64,000 bases of DNA from Pirellulaceae bacterium (GTDB lineage Bacteria > Planctomycetota > Planctomycetia > Pirellulales > Pirellulaceae), in contig JAKVBZ010000013.1 of assembly GCA_022448645.1 (NCBI GenBank), forward strand, positions 31,542-95,541, written 5' to 3'. The translations under genes were made by a program, and so were the position numbers. Under the pieces are notes generated by a model that did not search any database, was not told where the DNA came from, and saw only the letters and a list, made by a program, of their open reading frames with translations. Shown here piece after piece: positions 8,336 to 18,522 of the stretch (position 1 is its first letter; every line of letters begins with the position of its first letter).

Positions 8336-9985
8336 CTAGGCAGCCTTGATGAAGCCTTCGAGGGCTTGGCTCCGTACTGGGTGTTGCAGCTTGCGAACGG
8401 CTTTGGCTTCGATTTGGCGGACGCGCTCGCGCGTTACTTTGAAGATCCTGCCAACCTCTTCCAGCGTATAGGAATAACCGTCCCCCAGACCGTATCGCAA
8501 GCGGATAATCTCCCGTTCGCGATAGGTGAGTGTTTTCAGCAGCGAATCAATTTGATCGCGCAGGATACCGTTTGAGGCGGTCCGCACTGGCATTTCGCAC
8601 GAATTGTCCTCGATTAATTCCCCAAAGCTGCTATCTTCGCTTTCTCCCACAGGACGATCAAGACTGACCGGATGTCGTCCCATGTCAAAGACGCGTTTGA
8701 CATCGTCCAGGCACATGCCGGAATTACGGGCGATTTCGTCGGCGGTCGGTTCTCGACCCTTCTCTTGGAGTAAGGTTTTGGCAACTCGCCGCAAGCGAGA
8801 TAAGACATCGATCATGTGAACAGGGATACGGATTGTTCGTGCCTGATCTGCAATTGCCCGAGTGATGGCTTGTCGGATCCACCAGGTTGCGTATGTCGAG
8901 AATTTGAAACCTCGACGGTACTCATATTTGTCCACAGCTCTCATCAACCCGGTGTTTCCTTCCTGGATTAGATCCAGGAAGCTTAGGCCTCGGTTGCGGT
9001 ATTTTTTGGCGATCGAAACAACGAGTCGTAGATTGCCGCTGGATAACTCACGCTTGACTTGCTCATATGCACGAAACTGTTCGCACATCAGCTGGCAGCG
9101 TTTTCGGAGGCTTTGAGGGCTTTCACCCGTCTTGACCAATAATTCAAATAATTCTCGTTTGGCCGCGGTCAATTGCTGGGTAGCGCGAGGATCATCACGC
9201 AACCGATCAATTTGTTGAAGCAAAAACTCCATACGACGAGAGAATTCTTCCAGCTGACGCATCAATGGCTGTACTCGCCGAGTTCGTAAGCTGAGCTCTT
9301 CCACGAGTTGCAACATTTTGACTCGAGCCCGCAAATAGCGTTTGCGAGCTGTGCGTCGGGCATCAGACGAGGTGCTGTTACGAATTAACAGTCTGAAATC
9401 GTTCCGGCTCTGATCCAAGAGCTGCGTTAGCGTGCGCAGGTTGTGTGGCATGCGTGCCAGAATCTGTTCTTTGGTCAGGCGTTCGGTAAGCGACACTTTG
9501 ATCGTACGATCAAAGGGTAACTCTCCTTGATACACTTGAATGAGTGTCTCTACGGTCTGTTCCATTCCGAAACGGCTACTGAGTACCGTACGTCGAAAAC
9601 GCTTGCGAGTGACTTCGATCTTTTTGGCCAACGCGATTTCCTGATCGCGGGTCAACAGCCCGATCCGTGACATCTGCGCCAAGTACATGCGTAAAGGATC
9701 ATCACTCAACTTGGGGGCTTCATCGACAAACGCCGATTTATCGTCTTCCACGAGATCTTCTTCTGAGACTTCTTGATTCGCGACAGTTAGATTGCCGGAT
9801 TCTTGTTGTGGTGGAGTGTCTACCAATTCGATGCCTTCGGCGTCTAAGGCCGCCAACAGGTTGTCCAGTTTGTCGGGGTTGGTGGCTTCGTTCGGCAGAT
9901 ATTGATTAACCTGTTCGTAGGTCAGGTAAGTTTGTTTTTTGGCCAGTGAAATCAGGTCCTGAAGTTCTTGGTCCGTGTATACCAC
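8336..9985 (-). CDS. rpoD: primary RNA polymerase sigma factor (sigma-70 / RpoD)
   Basis: 549 residues. Region 1.1-like helices occupy residues 1-50, region 1.2 about 94-130, a long non-conserved Arg-rich helical insert 130-310, region 2 at 317-390 ([49 protein letters not shown]), region 3 at about 395-470, and region 4 at 485-545 with [13 protein letters not shown] and the helix-turn-helix [17 protein letters not shown]. This is the housekeeping sigma factor that directs RNA polymerase to -35/-10 promoters. The start is GTG 9985, with AGGAGG 8 bases upstream; an ATG at 9990 is out of frame. It lies 108 bases downstream of dnaG, the classic macromolecular-synthesis pairing. Confidence 0.97.
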   Translation of the reverse strand: MVYTDQELQDLISLAKKQTYLTYEQVNQYLPNEATNPDKLDNLLAALDAEGIELVDTPPQQESGNLTVANQEVSEEDLVEDDKSAFVDEAPKLSDDPLRMYLAQMSRIGLLTRDQEIALAKKIEVTRKRFRRTVLSSRFGMEQTVETLIQVYQGELPFDRTIKVSLTERLTKEQILARMPHNLRTLTQLLDQSRNDFRLLIRNSTSSDARRTARKRYLRARVKMLQLVEELSLRTRRVQPLMRQLEEFSRRMEFLLQQIDRLRDDPRATQQLTAAKRELFELLVKTGESPQSLRKRCQLMCEQFRAYEQVKRELSSGNLRLVVSIAKKYRNRGLSFLDLIQEGNTGLMRAVDKYEYRRGFKFSTYATWWIRQAITRAIADQARTIRIPVHMIDVLSRLRRVAKTLLQEKGREPTADEIARNSGMCLDDVKRVFDMGRHPVSLDRPVGESEDSSFGELIEDNSCEMPVRTASNGILRDQIDSLLKTLTYREREIIRLRYGLGDGYSYTLEEVGRIFKVTRERVRQIEAKAVRKLQHPVRSQALEGFIKAA

Positions 9986-10093
9986 GTCATGTGCCTCCTG
10001 CGCAATGATGCTGTGATAGAACTTGCGGATCCGATCGCCGGAAAGCCTCTGCGGGTGTGAGACAACTTGCCGGAGACCGGGTGGTGCGGTATG

Positions 10094-11953
10094 TCACCCG
10101 TCCGTGGGGACATTGGTACCGAGCCGGTTTTTCTTCCGCTCGAATAACTCTCGCAAGACGTTGACTTTCTCGTCGTGGCTTGCATCTTTGTCATCGAGCC
10201 TGGCGCGTTGAAGTCGACTGTCCTCCTCTTCTTGGGCAATACGAAACGAATCTAATAAACTATTCAAACGAGTCTCGGGATCTTCGGCAGCCAGTTGTGC
10301 CTTGTGCTGAGCTTGCTCGTCCAGTTTGACAAGTAGGCTTTTAAGTTCGGGCTGCTCGAGATGTGTCAACACACGATTGAAATCCGGGATTTCTTCTTGG
10401 TCCACCAATGAAGAAATGACTGCATAAATCTGCCTCAACGGTTTCGCAGAAATTTGTTCGGTGCGAATCGCCTGCAGCGCGACGGGGGCCGTGTCTGGCT
10501 GGAGTAATAGGATTTCCAGCAATTCATGTTCACGGGGGTCGATGGACAAGGTAGTAGTTGCAGGTGGTGGGGCATTCTTTTTGAAACCAGGATCTTGTGA
10601 CGTGGACCTGCGTAGATCGGTCAACCGTTGACGGATCATTTTTTCACTCACTTGGAAATGTTTTGCCAAGCGGTTGATGATCTGTTGTTCCTTGATTTGT
10701 CGATTCGAATCCGTTGTGACTTGTAGCCGGGGCGACCGAGCCATCGTATTTAATACATTGCCCAATGCCCTTTGTGCGCCGTGCGTGTCGCGTAAGACGT
10801 CGAGACCCGAGGTTTCTATCCCCACCTTATGCTCCAGAGCATCCTGTGCAGAATTGACCATTTCACGCATTGCTTCCGCGCCTTGCTGGCTGACGAAATC
10901 ACACGGATCGTTGCCGTCTGGAAGTGTCAACACGCGCAGGTCCACCTCTTCTGCGACGAACAAATCGAGAATCTCATTCATGCGCCGCTGTCCAGCTTCA
11001 TCACCGTCTAATACAAGTGTGATTCGTTCGGAAAAACGTCGCAGTAATCGAATGTGTCGAATTCCGAGTGCCGTACCTAGCACCGCGACAGTATTTCGAA
11101 TGCCATGTTGGTCACACATGATGACGTCAGTATAGCCTTCTACCACGATGACTTCTTTTTGTTTACCAATCGAGTCTTTGGCTAAGTCCAGGCCGTACAG
11201 CTGATCGCTTTTCGAAAATAACTTGGTTTCGACCGTATTTACATATTTTCCTGACCGGTCGTCCGCCGTTTCAGGAAGAACACGTCCACCGAAGGCCACG
11301 GTGCGACGTTGTGGGTCTCGAATGGGAAACATCACCCGGCCACGGAAAAAATCGTACGGTCGGCTGCTGTTCTGACTGATCCCAATCAGTCCAGCCGCCT
11401 GTAACACCTTTTGAGAATAGGGCGTCGATTTGGCGAGGTCGACCAACCACTGCCATTGTTTGGGAGCAAAGCCAACCTGGAAACGTGCAATGCTGTCAGT
11501 AGAAATACCGCGTTCTTCTAGATATCGCCTAGCCGGTGTGGCATCAGCAGCATGTAGCAGAAACTGATGATATTGGGTTTCGGCCCAGCGCATGGCCTCA
11601 TGTAATGTTCGTTTGTCTTCTGGACTACCAGGTTTGACGGCCCGGTTACCCGGTAGCTGTTGTAGGGTGATTCCAGCCTGTTCGGCTAACATCTCCAAAG
11701 CTTCGCGAAATTCAATGCCCTCGTACCGCATCACAAAGCTGAACACGTCGCCGCCAACATCACAAACCCAACATTTCCAGGTTTGTCGTTCTGGATTGAT
11801 TTGCAAGCTGGGGCGCCGATCATCATGCCAAGGGCATGTGGCCACAAAATTGCGACCCTGTCGGCGAAGTTGCAGGTAGTTGCCAACAAGATCGACAATG
11901 TCGGTGGCAACGCGTACCTGTTCCTTGGTGTCAAACGTGGAATCTGAGGGCAC
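10094..11953 (-). CDS. dnaG: DNA primase DnaG
   Basis: About 619 residues. GTG 11953 is chosen because AGGAG sits 5 bases upstream; the frame is open 34 codons further but without a ribosome site. The N-terminal zinc finger is visible as CPWHDDRRPS and WKCWVCDVGGDVFSF. The TOPRIM catalytic part follows with VVEGYTDVIMCDQHG and LVLDGDEAGQRR, carrying the metal-binding acidic residues. The C-terminal ~150 residues are helical and likely bind the replicative helicase. DnaG makes RNA primers at the replication fork. It precedes rpoD by 108 bases on the same strand and is probably cotranscribed with it. Confidence 0.96.
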   Translation of the reverse strand: MPSDSTFDTKEQVRVATDIVDLVGNYLQLRRQGRNFVATCPWHDDRRPSLQINPERQTWKCWVCDVGGDVFSFVMRYEGIEFREALEMLAEQAGITLQQLPGNRAVKPGSPEDKRTLHEAMRWAETQYHQFLLHAADATPARRYLEERGISTDSIARFQVGFAPKQWQWLVDLAKSTPYSQKVLQAAGLIGISQNSSRPYDFFRGRVMFPIRDPQRRTVAFGGRVLPETADDRSGKYVNTVETKLFSKSDQLYGLDLAKDSIGKQKEVIVVEGYTDVIMCDQHGIRNTVAVLGTALGIRHIRLLRRFSERITLVLDGDEAGQRRMNEILDLFVAEEVDLRVLTLPDGNDPCDFVSQQGAEAMREMVNSAQDALEHKVGIETSGLDVLRDTHGAQRALGNVLNTMARSPRLQVTTDSNRQIKEQQIINRLAKHFQVSEKMIRQRLTDLRRSTSQDPGFKKNAPPPATTTLSIDPREHELLEILLLQPDTAPVALQAIRTEQISAKPLRQIYAVISSLVDQEEIPDFNRVLTHLEQPELKSLLVKLDEQAQHKAQLAAEDPETRLNSLLDSFRIAQEEEDSRLQRARLDDKDASHDEKVNVLRELFERKKNRLGTNVPTDG

Positions 11954-12361
11954 GGCGACTCCTGTGCAAAGGTTGCGGTAGAGCCGCCTCCGTGGTCGCG
12001 AAGCAATAGGACCGATCCATTGATCCCAAGGTCGTTTGCTGCGCGTGTGGGTCAACCAACGGTGGTGCTCTCCTTAGCACACAGGCGACAAATTATAGTG
12101 ATGTGGCCTGTGAGCAGTCAACAAGAATGAGCCGGTTCATTCAACCGGCACACATTTTTATTGAACCGCGCCGCAGGAACACTTGCAAGCGGGCGGTAAT
12201 CCCCGTGAAAATAGCCATTGACATCTAGAAAATGCTAGCATCTGGCGTCCGATCCTGGCAGGGGAGTGATGTGATCCATCCGTGAACGGATTCTTGGTTC
12301 CTACCTGAGGGCTGGGTCACTGCTACTTGTTCAGCTCAGTTTATCCATCGGGAGCAAATTT
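11954..12361. other. divergent intergenic region dnaG / methyltransferase
   Basis: About 408 bases with no convincing gene. It must hold promoters for dnaG-rpoD (minus) and for the methyltransferase (plus). A perfect hairpin, GCCGGTT (12131-12137) with AACCGGC (12143-12149), is followed by ACACATTTTTATT on the plus strand and so looks like a terminator, although no plus-strand gene precedes it. I could not assign promoters with confidence. Confidence 0.5.
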
Positions 12362-12940
12362 GTGGTCAACGAAAATCAACAACGATGGGATGAGAAATAC
12401 CGGCGAGGCGAACACCTCACGGAACAACCTGATAGCGCCTTTTTGTCGGTTGCAAATTTGCTACCACGATCTGGACGAGCCTTAGATTTGGCCGGTGGTG
12501 CTGGTCGACACGCCATCTGGTTGGCGCAGCGAGGATTGCATGTGACGCTGGTTGATATTTCAGAAGTTGCTTTAGAGCTGGCTCGTCAACGAGCCACACT
12601 ACTTGGCGTGCAGCTTGAGACAGTACGCCGTGATGTGGAAAAAGATTCACTCATTCACGGAGAATGGAATCTGATTGTAGTTGTCCATTTTCTGTGGATG
12701 CCACTGTTACGCGAAGTCACACGTTTTTTGGCTCCCGATGGATTGTTCGTATTTGTCCAACCAACACGTAAGAACCTCGAGCGCCATGACAAGCCATCTG
12801 CAAGGTTTCTTCTCGAAGATGGAGCGTTGCCGTCCTTGGTTCCTGGGATCAACGTGCAACACTACGAAGAACGCTGGTTCGAAGACGGTCGTCACCAGGC
12901 GGTTTTGGTGGGCAAACACTTGGCGCATGCGTCGGGGTGA
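12362..12940 (+). CDS. class I SAM-dependent methyltransferase
   Basis: 192 residues from GTG 12362, with GGGAG about 8 bases upstream. Motif I is LDLAGGAGRHAIWLA (about residues 41-55), followed by the acidic end of strand 2 in VTLVDIS, which binds the ribose of S-adenosylmethionine. The overall form and the N-terminal WDEKYRRGEH resemble the TehB/small thiopurine-methyltransferase-like group, whose members methylate small molecules such as tellurite or thiols. The substrate here is unknown. The gene ends directly against the convergent CNNM/CorC gene with no gap. Confidence 0.85.
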   Translation: MVNENQQRWDEKYRRGEHLTEQPDSAFLSVANLLPRSGRALDLAGGAGRHAIWLAQRGLHVTLVDISEVALELARQRATLLGVQLETVRRDVEKDSLIHGEWNLIVVVHFLWMPLLREVTRFLAPDGLFVFVQPTRKNLERHDKPSARFLLEDGALPSLVPGINVQHYEERWFEDGRHQAVLVGKHLAHASG

Positions 12941-14239
12941 TCAAGCGGACTCGCGTTGATTGTCTTTAGGCAAATCAATGCGGACACGTTTGACTCGGCG
13001 GCGCGAGGCTTCCAGGACTGTGATCGTGGCTGACGACCAGGAGATTTGCTCTCCTACCTCGGGAATGTGTCCCAATTGCATCGACACGAATCCTCCGATA
13101 GTCTCGAATTCATCGTCTTCTGGTAGGTCAAGGCCTAATTGTTCGTTGACTTCTTCGACATGAACTCGTGCGGCCATTTCCGCATAGCCATTGTGGATGT
13201 GGATTCGTTTCTCATCGACTTCTTCCGTGTCATGCTCGTCGACAATTTCACCCACAATCTCTTCCAGGACGTCTTCGATCGTAACAATTCCGGTAACGCA
13301 TGAATGTTCGTCAACGACGATGGCCAGATGGTTTCTTGATCGCAGGAATTCTTGGAGAAGGTCGTCGAGCGGCATGGTTAAGGGGACGGACGAGGCATCT
13401 CGAAGTAGCTCACGAACCGATGTGCAGCGAAGTCCCGGAGGCTTGGCTAATTCTGGAAGCAGATCTTTGACGTAAAGGATTCCTAGGATCGAATCGAGCT
13501 GCTTGTCGTAGACCGGAATGCGTGTCCTCCGCGTTGTCGTTACAAACTCCAACACGCCTTGCCATGTGAACGAGACATCCATGGCATCGACTTCCGAACG
13601 GTGGGTCATGATCTGAGCAACGTCGGCATCGCTCAGTTCGATGACTCCTTCGATCATTTCTCTCGCATCTTCTTCCAACAGGCCGTCCCGCAGGCCTTCG
13701 TCAACGATGGCACGGATTTCGTCCTCGAATTCTTCCTCGGACTGTCGTTGTGGTGACTTGCCTGCAAGGCGATGCAAGAGTCGGTTGACGGCCACACCGC
13801 AAACGGAAATGGGCGTAAGAAGCGTACTTGTCGTTTTCCATAATCGCCACGTATGGTACAGGAAAGGAGCGGAGCCAAGTCGCACGATAGCAACCGGTAC
13901 CCACACGGTGGCGGTGAGCAAAATAAAGGTGCCCACTAACACTTCAACGATCTGAAATGTATGCGCCGTTGCGGGGTTTATCCGATCTGTCTGAATCAAC
14001 CAGATCAGTCCGGAAATCAAAAACAACACTTGAGAAAATTTACTGAGAATTTCGACGCCAAGTGCAACCTGATCTCCTTCATCCAGGATGGCATTGTAAC
14101 GATCTCGATTTTGCCGGACGCGACAATACATCTCGAGTTCGTGTCGCGAAAAGTCGTACAGGGCACGCGTTCCGCATGCCGAAACGGTGGCCAATGCCAA
14201 ACCGATCAAGGCCAACCAAATCAGAATATTAGGGGGCAC
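12941..14239 (-). CDS. CNNM/CorC-HlyC family membrane protein with CBS pair
   Basis: 432 residues from GTG 14239, with AGGAG 10 bases upstream. The N-terminal ~150 residues hold three to four membrane segments (CNNM/DUF21 type, rather short). Residues ~190-330 form a CBS-domain pair (IMTHRSEVDAMDV, TRIPVYDKQLDSILGILYVKDLL, HLAIVVDEHSCVTGIVTIEDVLEEIVGEI). The last ~80 residues are the CorC_HlyC domain. Family members are linked to magnesium/cobalt efflux and respond to nucleotides through CBS. It is the last gene of the phoH-pgpH-ybeY group, matching the ybeZ-ybeY-ybeX arrangement of proteobacteria. Confidence 0.9.
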   Translation of the reverse strand: MPPNILIWLALIGLALATVSACGTRALYDFSRHELEMYCRVRQNRDRYNAILDEGDQVALGVEILSKFSQVLFLISGLIWLIQTDRINPATAHTFQIVEVLVGTFILLTATVWVPVAIVRLGSAPFLYHTWRLWKTTSTLLTPISVCGVAVNRLLHRLAGKSPQRQSEEEFEDEIRAIVDEGLRDGLLEEDAREMIEGVIELSDADVAQIMTHRSEVDAMDVSFTWQGVLEFVTTTRRTRIPVYDKQLDSILGILYVKDLLPELAKPPGLRCTSVRELLRDASSVPLTMPLDDLLQEFLRSRNHLAIVVDEHSCVTGIVTIEDVLEEIVGEIVDEHDTEEVDEKRIHIHNGYAEMAARVHVEEVNEQLGLDLPEDDEFETIGGFVSMQLGHIPEVGEQISWSSATITVLEASRRRVKRVRIDLPKDNQRESA

Positions 14240-14368
14240 GAAAGTTTTGCTCCTGCTGGATTTCGTTTAAGAGTGAGCGGATAGCTAGTGGTTCCGGGTC
14301 GGTCAAATACACGATCGAAGGGTGGTGGCGTGTGGTGGTATAGGCATTGCTGATGATTGCTTCAATGA

Positions 14369-14839
14369 TTATAGGGAATGGCGAGATAATTCTTCCGGGT
14401 CGTAAAGTGCTTCGATTCCCAGTGATTTCAAATAGTGTATTTCTCGATCTCGCATGATCTTTCGAGCATCATCGTCCAGATCTTCATAGCCGATTAAATG
14501 CAAGACTCCATGGATGATATACAGTAGCAATTCATGTTGAGCCGACCAGCCGTAGTGGTTCGACTGGCGAATGGCAGTTTCGGTGCTGACCATGATGTCG
14601 CCGCCGAGTGGCCCAGCTTGCTGATTATCCGGAAAACTTAGCACATCGGTAGGCTGGTCATGCCCCAAGAACTGCCTGTTGGCTTGGTGAATGCAATCAT
14701 CGTTCACGAAGGCAACTCGTACTTCAGCATGAGACACGCCCTCTTGAGATAAAACGAGTTCGATCGCGTTTTTGAGCTGTAGCTCGTCGACTTGTAGGAG
14801 CTCCTGTCGATGACAGAAGTCAATAGCATAGTCGTCCAT
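14369..14839 (-). CDS. ybeY: YbeY endoribonuclease / rRNA maturation factor
   Basis: 156 residues, normal for the family. The metal-binding core is HGVLHLIGYED at residues 110-120: H110 and H114 match the first two zinc ligands, but the position of the usual third His (GYDH) is Asp (D120). Asp could still bind metal. YbeY takes part in 16S rRNA 3' maturation and ribosome quality control. Its ATG follows the pgpH stop codon immediately (TAA then ATG), so translation is probably coupled. The place between pgpH and the CorC-type gene is the conserved one. Confidence 0.93.
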   Translation of the reverse strand: MDDYAIDFCHRQELLQVDELQLKNAIELVLSQEGVSHAEVRVAFVNDDCIHQANRQFLGHDQPTDVLSFPDNQQAGPLGGDIMVSTETAIRQSNHYGWSAQHELLLYIIHGVLHLIGYEDLDDDARKIMRDREIHYLKSLGIEALYDPEELSRHSL

Positions 14840-17185
14840 TTAGGCGGTTTGTTGGTTAGGGTATTTAACGCGACCATGAAAGACGGCCGTCAGAGATTTC
14901 GCGATGCTGGTTTCAATCACGCGCAATTCAGATAGCGTGAGTTCGCATTCATCGAACTGACCGTCTAGCAGGCGTTTCATTGCGATTTCCTGCACGAGGC
15001 TTTCAATACGGGCAGGGGCTGGATCGACGAGGGTCCGGCTGGCGCTTTCTACCGCATCGGCCAGCATGAGTACTGCAGCTTCTTTGTTTTGTGGTTTTGG
15101 TCCAGGATAGCGGAAAGAACTTTCGTCGACTGTTTCACCATTGGGGTCGAGTTCGCTTTGACCGCGAGCACGCACGTAGAAGTATTCAACTAAGGTAGTA
15201 CCGTGGTGCTGTTCAATGAAGTCGATGATGGCGTTGGGAAGGTGATATTGTCGAGCCAAGTCAGCACCGTCTTTGACGTGGGCGATAATCACCAGCGTGC
15301 TCATTGCGGGAACCAAGGATTCATGGCGGTTGCCTTCTTCTCCTTGATTCTCCACAAAATACTGCGATTTAAGCATTTTGCCGATGTCGTGAAAATAGGC
15401 TCCGACACGTACCAACAATCCGTTGGCTCCGATAGCGTCGGCTGCGGCTTCAGCGATGGATGCTACATTAATGGAATGATTGTAGGTTCCCGGAGCTCGC
15501 CTGACTAATTCTTGCAGCAGCGGGTGGGCAGCGTCTCCTAGTTCGAGCAGACTGATTTCGGTTTGCACATCGAATATGTTTTCAATAAACGGTAAGGCTC
15601 CTGTCATGATGACGCCAGAAAGAAATGCCATCAGTCCGTACAAGGCAGCACTTGTCAGTAAGGCCCACGCCATGGGGGTGCCCACAACGATATGGACGCC
15701 TAGGGTCGTCAACATCGCAACCAGTCCTGCATAGACTCCAACGTAGATCAGTTTCGTTCGGCTACGGATGGATGCAGAAGACTGGATTGCGGCGGCAGCC
15801 GTGGCCACGTAAATAACGAATTCAGTCAGGCCCCTGCCGGTAGTCAGGACCACCACGAGGGAAATGGCTGCCGTCAACAAGAGTGCCAAATCTTGCCGGT
15901 AGGCAATCGTCATGACGATCCCAAAAAGCAGGATGGGGACAAATTCGACACGCCATTGCAATAAGAGAGGAATCGGTGAAACGGCTACCACAGCGACAAA
16001 CAGTGCTAAGAAAACTCCTAGGCGTTTCCATTGCTGGATGATTTGCGGTTCCCTGTAATGAATATAAACACCACACATGGTGTAGATAGCTACGAACATG
16101 CCGAAGTAGAAAAATGATCGCCATATCATCGCACGCAGCGGTAATTCATCAAGGTAGGCATGGTATTCCAACGTGAGCAATTGAATGTTGTCTTCGCTCA
16201 GCGGAGTGCCCGCATGGATGGCTGGAAGTCTTTCTCCTGTTGTAAAGGTTTCCAGTACGGGTTGGACAGCTGCTTCAGCCACGTCGGCCGACAATTGGGT
16301 AGCGAGATCAGAATCGGACTGATTCCATGTCAATGTGGTTGGAAGTTGAGGCTCAAACCAGTGAAAGACGTGTTCGGCGACGATGGGCGACTTTAATTGA
16401 GCCGCGAGTTCTTCTTTCAACCGGCTGCTGATTTCTGCGATCCGCACATCTCGCACTGGGATGAGTGGAAGAGGCTTGTCGGTACCTTGTGCGGTCACAA
16501 ACAATTCTGCTTCGACAGATTTAATTTCGAGATCGGTGCCAGCTGGTTGCACGTAGATCTCAATCTTGCTGCCACTGTCGCCATGGTCTAGCTTTTCGAG
16601 CAACCCGTGGCGTTCGAAATCGATGAACACCCGCTCGATGGCTTTTTCAAACTCAACAAGTTCCGGGTCATTTTCCAATTCCGTGCGAAAGTGGGCAAAT
16701 GCGGCTTCTGCTGAAGTAGGATCGGGTGTCGATTCGTCGGATTGTTTTTCCAGGAAGGAGTACCACAACCCCGGTTCCAGGTCAGCGAATGATTCAGTGC
16801 GTATGACTTGAAACACATGTCCTTTCAACGCATGTCGCAACTGTTCCAAAGGTGCCGAATCATTGGTGTAAATGTTGACAACCTGCGCGGCAGCACGTTC
16901 ACGAGCACGACTGCGAGCGGTTTGCGTCGCACCAATATCTTCGCGAGAAAAATCGACACGCGCCACAATATCTCGTGAGGGAATGTCGTTTTTACGATAA
17001 CCCAATGGCGGAGCCCAGCCAGCGGTTGCCAGCCAAAGAACTATGGCCGCCAATACGCACATGCTAAGGCGTAGCAGGACGGAGCGCTGATTCAACTGAT
17101 CCCACAGTCGAATGAGACGATTCCGTGGTGTCACGGCCGCGGCTACGCGGTCTGACCGAGTTCGACTTGGATTCCCCGTCGACAT
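14840..17185 (-). CDS. PgpH-type 7TM HD-domain phosphodiesterase (cyclic-di-AMP type)
   Basis: 781 residues. One membrane helix near residues 37-57 is followed by a large extracytoplasmic 7TMR-HDED domain (about 60-345), then about seven membrane helices (350-545), and a cytoplasmic HD domain (about 560-720). The HD metal site is visible as TYNHSINVASIAEAAADAIG, GAYFHDIGKM, IIAHVKDG and FIEQHHGTTLVEYFY. Characterised relatives (PgpH of Listeria, YqfF of Bacillus) hydrolyse cyclic-di-AMP. No diadenylate cyclase gene is in this window, so the substrate is inferred. Genomic position between phoH and ybeY is conserved across many phyla. Confidence 0.92.
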   Translation of the reverse strand: MSTGNPSRTRSDRVAAAVTPRNRLIRLWDQLNQRSVLLRLSMCVLAAIVLWLATAGWAPPLGYRKNDIPSRDIVARVDFSREDIGATQTARSRARERAAAQVVNIYTNDSAPLEQLRHALKGHVFQVIRTESFADLEPGLWYSFLEKQSDESTPDPTSAEAAFAHFRTELENDPELVEFEKAIERVFIDFERHGLLEKLDHGDSGSKIEIYVQPAGTDLEIKSVEAELFVTAQGTDKPLPLIPVRDVRIAEISSRLKEELAAQLKSPIVAEHVFHWFEPQLPTTLTWNQSDSDLATQLSADVAEAAVQPVLETFTTGERLPAIHAGTPLSEDNIQLLTLEYHAYLDELPLRAMIWRSFFYFGMFVAIYTMCGVYIHYREPQIIQQWKRLGVFLALFVAVVAVSPIPLLLQWRVEFVPILLFGIVMTIAYRQDLALLLTAAISLVVVLTTGRGLTEFVIYVATAAAAIQSSASIRSRTKLIYVGVYAGLVAMLTTLGVHIVVGTPMAWALLTSAALYGLMAFLSGVIMTGALPFIENIFDVQTEISLLELGDAAHPLLQELVRRAPGTYNHSINVASIAEAAADAIGANGLLVRVGAYFHDIGKMLKSQYFVENQGEEGNRHESLVPAMSTLVIIAHVKDGADLARQYHLPNAIIDFIEQHHGTTLVEYFYVRARGQSELDPNGETVDESSFRYPGPKPQNKEAAVLMLADAVESASRTLVDPAPARIESLVQEIAMKRLLDGQFDECELTLSELRVIETSIAKSLTAVFHGRVKYPNQQTA

Positions 17186-17205
17186 GATGACTTGCGTCGT
17201 TCTCC

Positions 17206-18147
17206 CTAAGATCGTCGTTTCTTCGGATTTTCGTCGTAGGCACGAACGATATCCTGAACCAGACGATGACGCACGATATCGGCGTTTGTGAGCCGGATTC
17301 CTTGAAATCCGGATATGTTTTTGAGACGTGTCAAGGCATCTGACAAGCCACTGCGGGTATGGGCTGGTAAGTCCACCTGAGTGATATCTCCAGACACAAC
17401 CACCTTTGAGCCTCGTCCCATTCGTGTGAGAAACATCTTCATCTGCGAAACGGTTGTATTCTGAGCCTCATCCAAAATGATAAATGATTCATTCAGTGTA
17501 CGTCCACGCATGTAGGCTAAAGGAACCATTTCGATGATGTCCTGTTCCGTGTATCGTTTGATTTGCTCGTAATCCATCATTTCACGCAAGGCATCCAACA
17601 GTGGTCGTAGGTAGGGGTTAATCTTGGCCTGCAAGTCTCCTGGAAGGAAGCCTAGGCTCTCGCCAGCCTCGACCGCTGGTCGCACCAGTACGATTTTTCG
17701 GATGAATTGTTGTTTGAGGGCTTCGACAGCCAGAGCTACAGCCAGGTAAGTTTTTCCAGTACCTGCTGGACCAATGGCAAACACCAGGTCATGTGTGCGA
17801 ATTGCTTCTATGTAGTCGGATTGGCCTTCTGTGCGAGGCTTAATCACACGGCCCACTTGTTGGATTTCCACAGTCGCGGATGTGGCGTTGCTCGTGACGC
17901 GAGCCAGGACTTCCGAAACCGTTTCTGGAGCGATGGAACCCTTCTTTTCGGCTAGGCTCTTGAGCTCTTCCAAGGCCTCAGTCGCTCGAACTACGTCGTT
18001 TTCTTCACCGGCAACGCGTATTTTTCCCTCTCGGTGCGTAATATGCACACTAAGAGTGTCTCGGATCTGCCTGAGGTGCTGATCGCATGCCCCGAATAGA
18101 GAGAGCGCCGAGGCATCATCAATCAAAGATATGGTGGCTTCTGTCAT
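17206..18147 (-). CDS. phoH: PhoH family ATPase (YbeZ/PhoH)
   Basis: 313 residues. Walker A is FAIGPAGTGKTYLAVA (about 130-145) and Walker B is FIILDEAQNTT; VVSGDITQVDLP follows, the PhoH signature. An N-terminal KH-like nucleic-acid-binding region occupies the first ~90 residues. PhoH proteins are cytoplasmic ATPases related to helicases and work with YbeY in RNA metabolism. It is first in the operon phoH-pgpH-ybeY-CNNM on the minus strand; the gap to pgpH is only 20 bases. Confidence 0.95.
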   Translation of the reverse strand: MTEATISLIDDASALSLFGACDQHLRQIRDTLSVHITHREGKIRVAGEENDVVRATEALEELKSLAEKKGSIAPETVSEVLARVTSNATSATVEIQQVGRVIKPRTEGQSDYIEAIRTHDLVFAIGPAGTGKTYLAVALAVEALKQQFIRKIVLVRPAVEAGESLGFLPGDLQAKINPYLRPLLDALREMMDYEQIKRYTEQDIIEMVPLAYMRGRTLNESFIILDEAQNTTVSQMKMFLTRMGRGSKVVVSGDITQVDLPAHTRSGLSDALTRLKNISGFQGIRLTNADIVRHRLVQDIVRAYDENPKKRRS

Positions 18148-18476
18148 TCAGATAACGGCGGTCGAATCATCTATCCGCCGCGCAGGACAAGTAAATGTTT
18201 CCTATCTTTCAAATATAGTCAATCGTGGGCTTTAGGGAACACGCCAGGCAATGAAAAGGCGCAAGTCCAAATAAAATCAACACTTTGAACGATTGAGTAG
18301 ACTTTGCCGGATAGCCCAATGAGGGCCGTTCTACGTATTATGCTGATGTTTCGACCGACGACTCGGGAATGATCGTAACGACCAACATGGCTTACTCATT
18401 GCCCAGGTTGTTCGGTCTTTCCTGGCCTCGAATGGCGCGGTAGACTTTTCGCGTCAGACTCCAAGGAGACCACGGA

Positions 18477-18522
18477 ATCTGATTTCGGGGGCCCGAAATC
18501 ACAGATCGGGCCTCTTTCATTT
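18477..18522 (+). promoter_or_regulatory. structured leader upstream of asnS with two exclusive hairpins
   Basis: Hairpin A: GATTTCGGG (18481-18489) pairs perfectly with CCCGAAATC (18492-18500), and the stem extends through ATCT/AGAT (18477-18480 / 18503-18506) past a small bulge. Hairpin B: GGCCCGA (18490-18496) pairs perfectly with TCGGGCC (18506-18512) and is followed by TCTTTCATTT. The two cannot form together because they share 18492-18496. This is the arrangement of an antiterminator/terminator pair, though the T-stretch is modest. The rest of 18148-18621 shows no gene; asnS starts 100 bases downstream. Confidence 0.45.
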
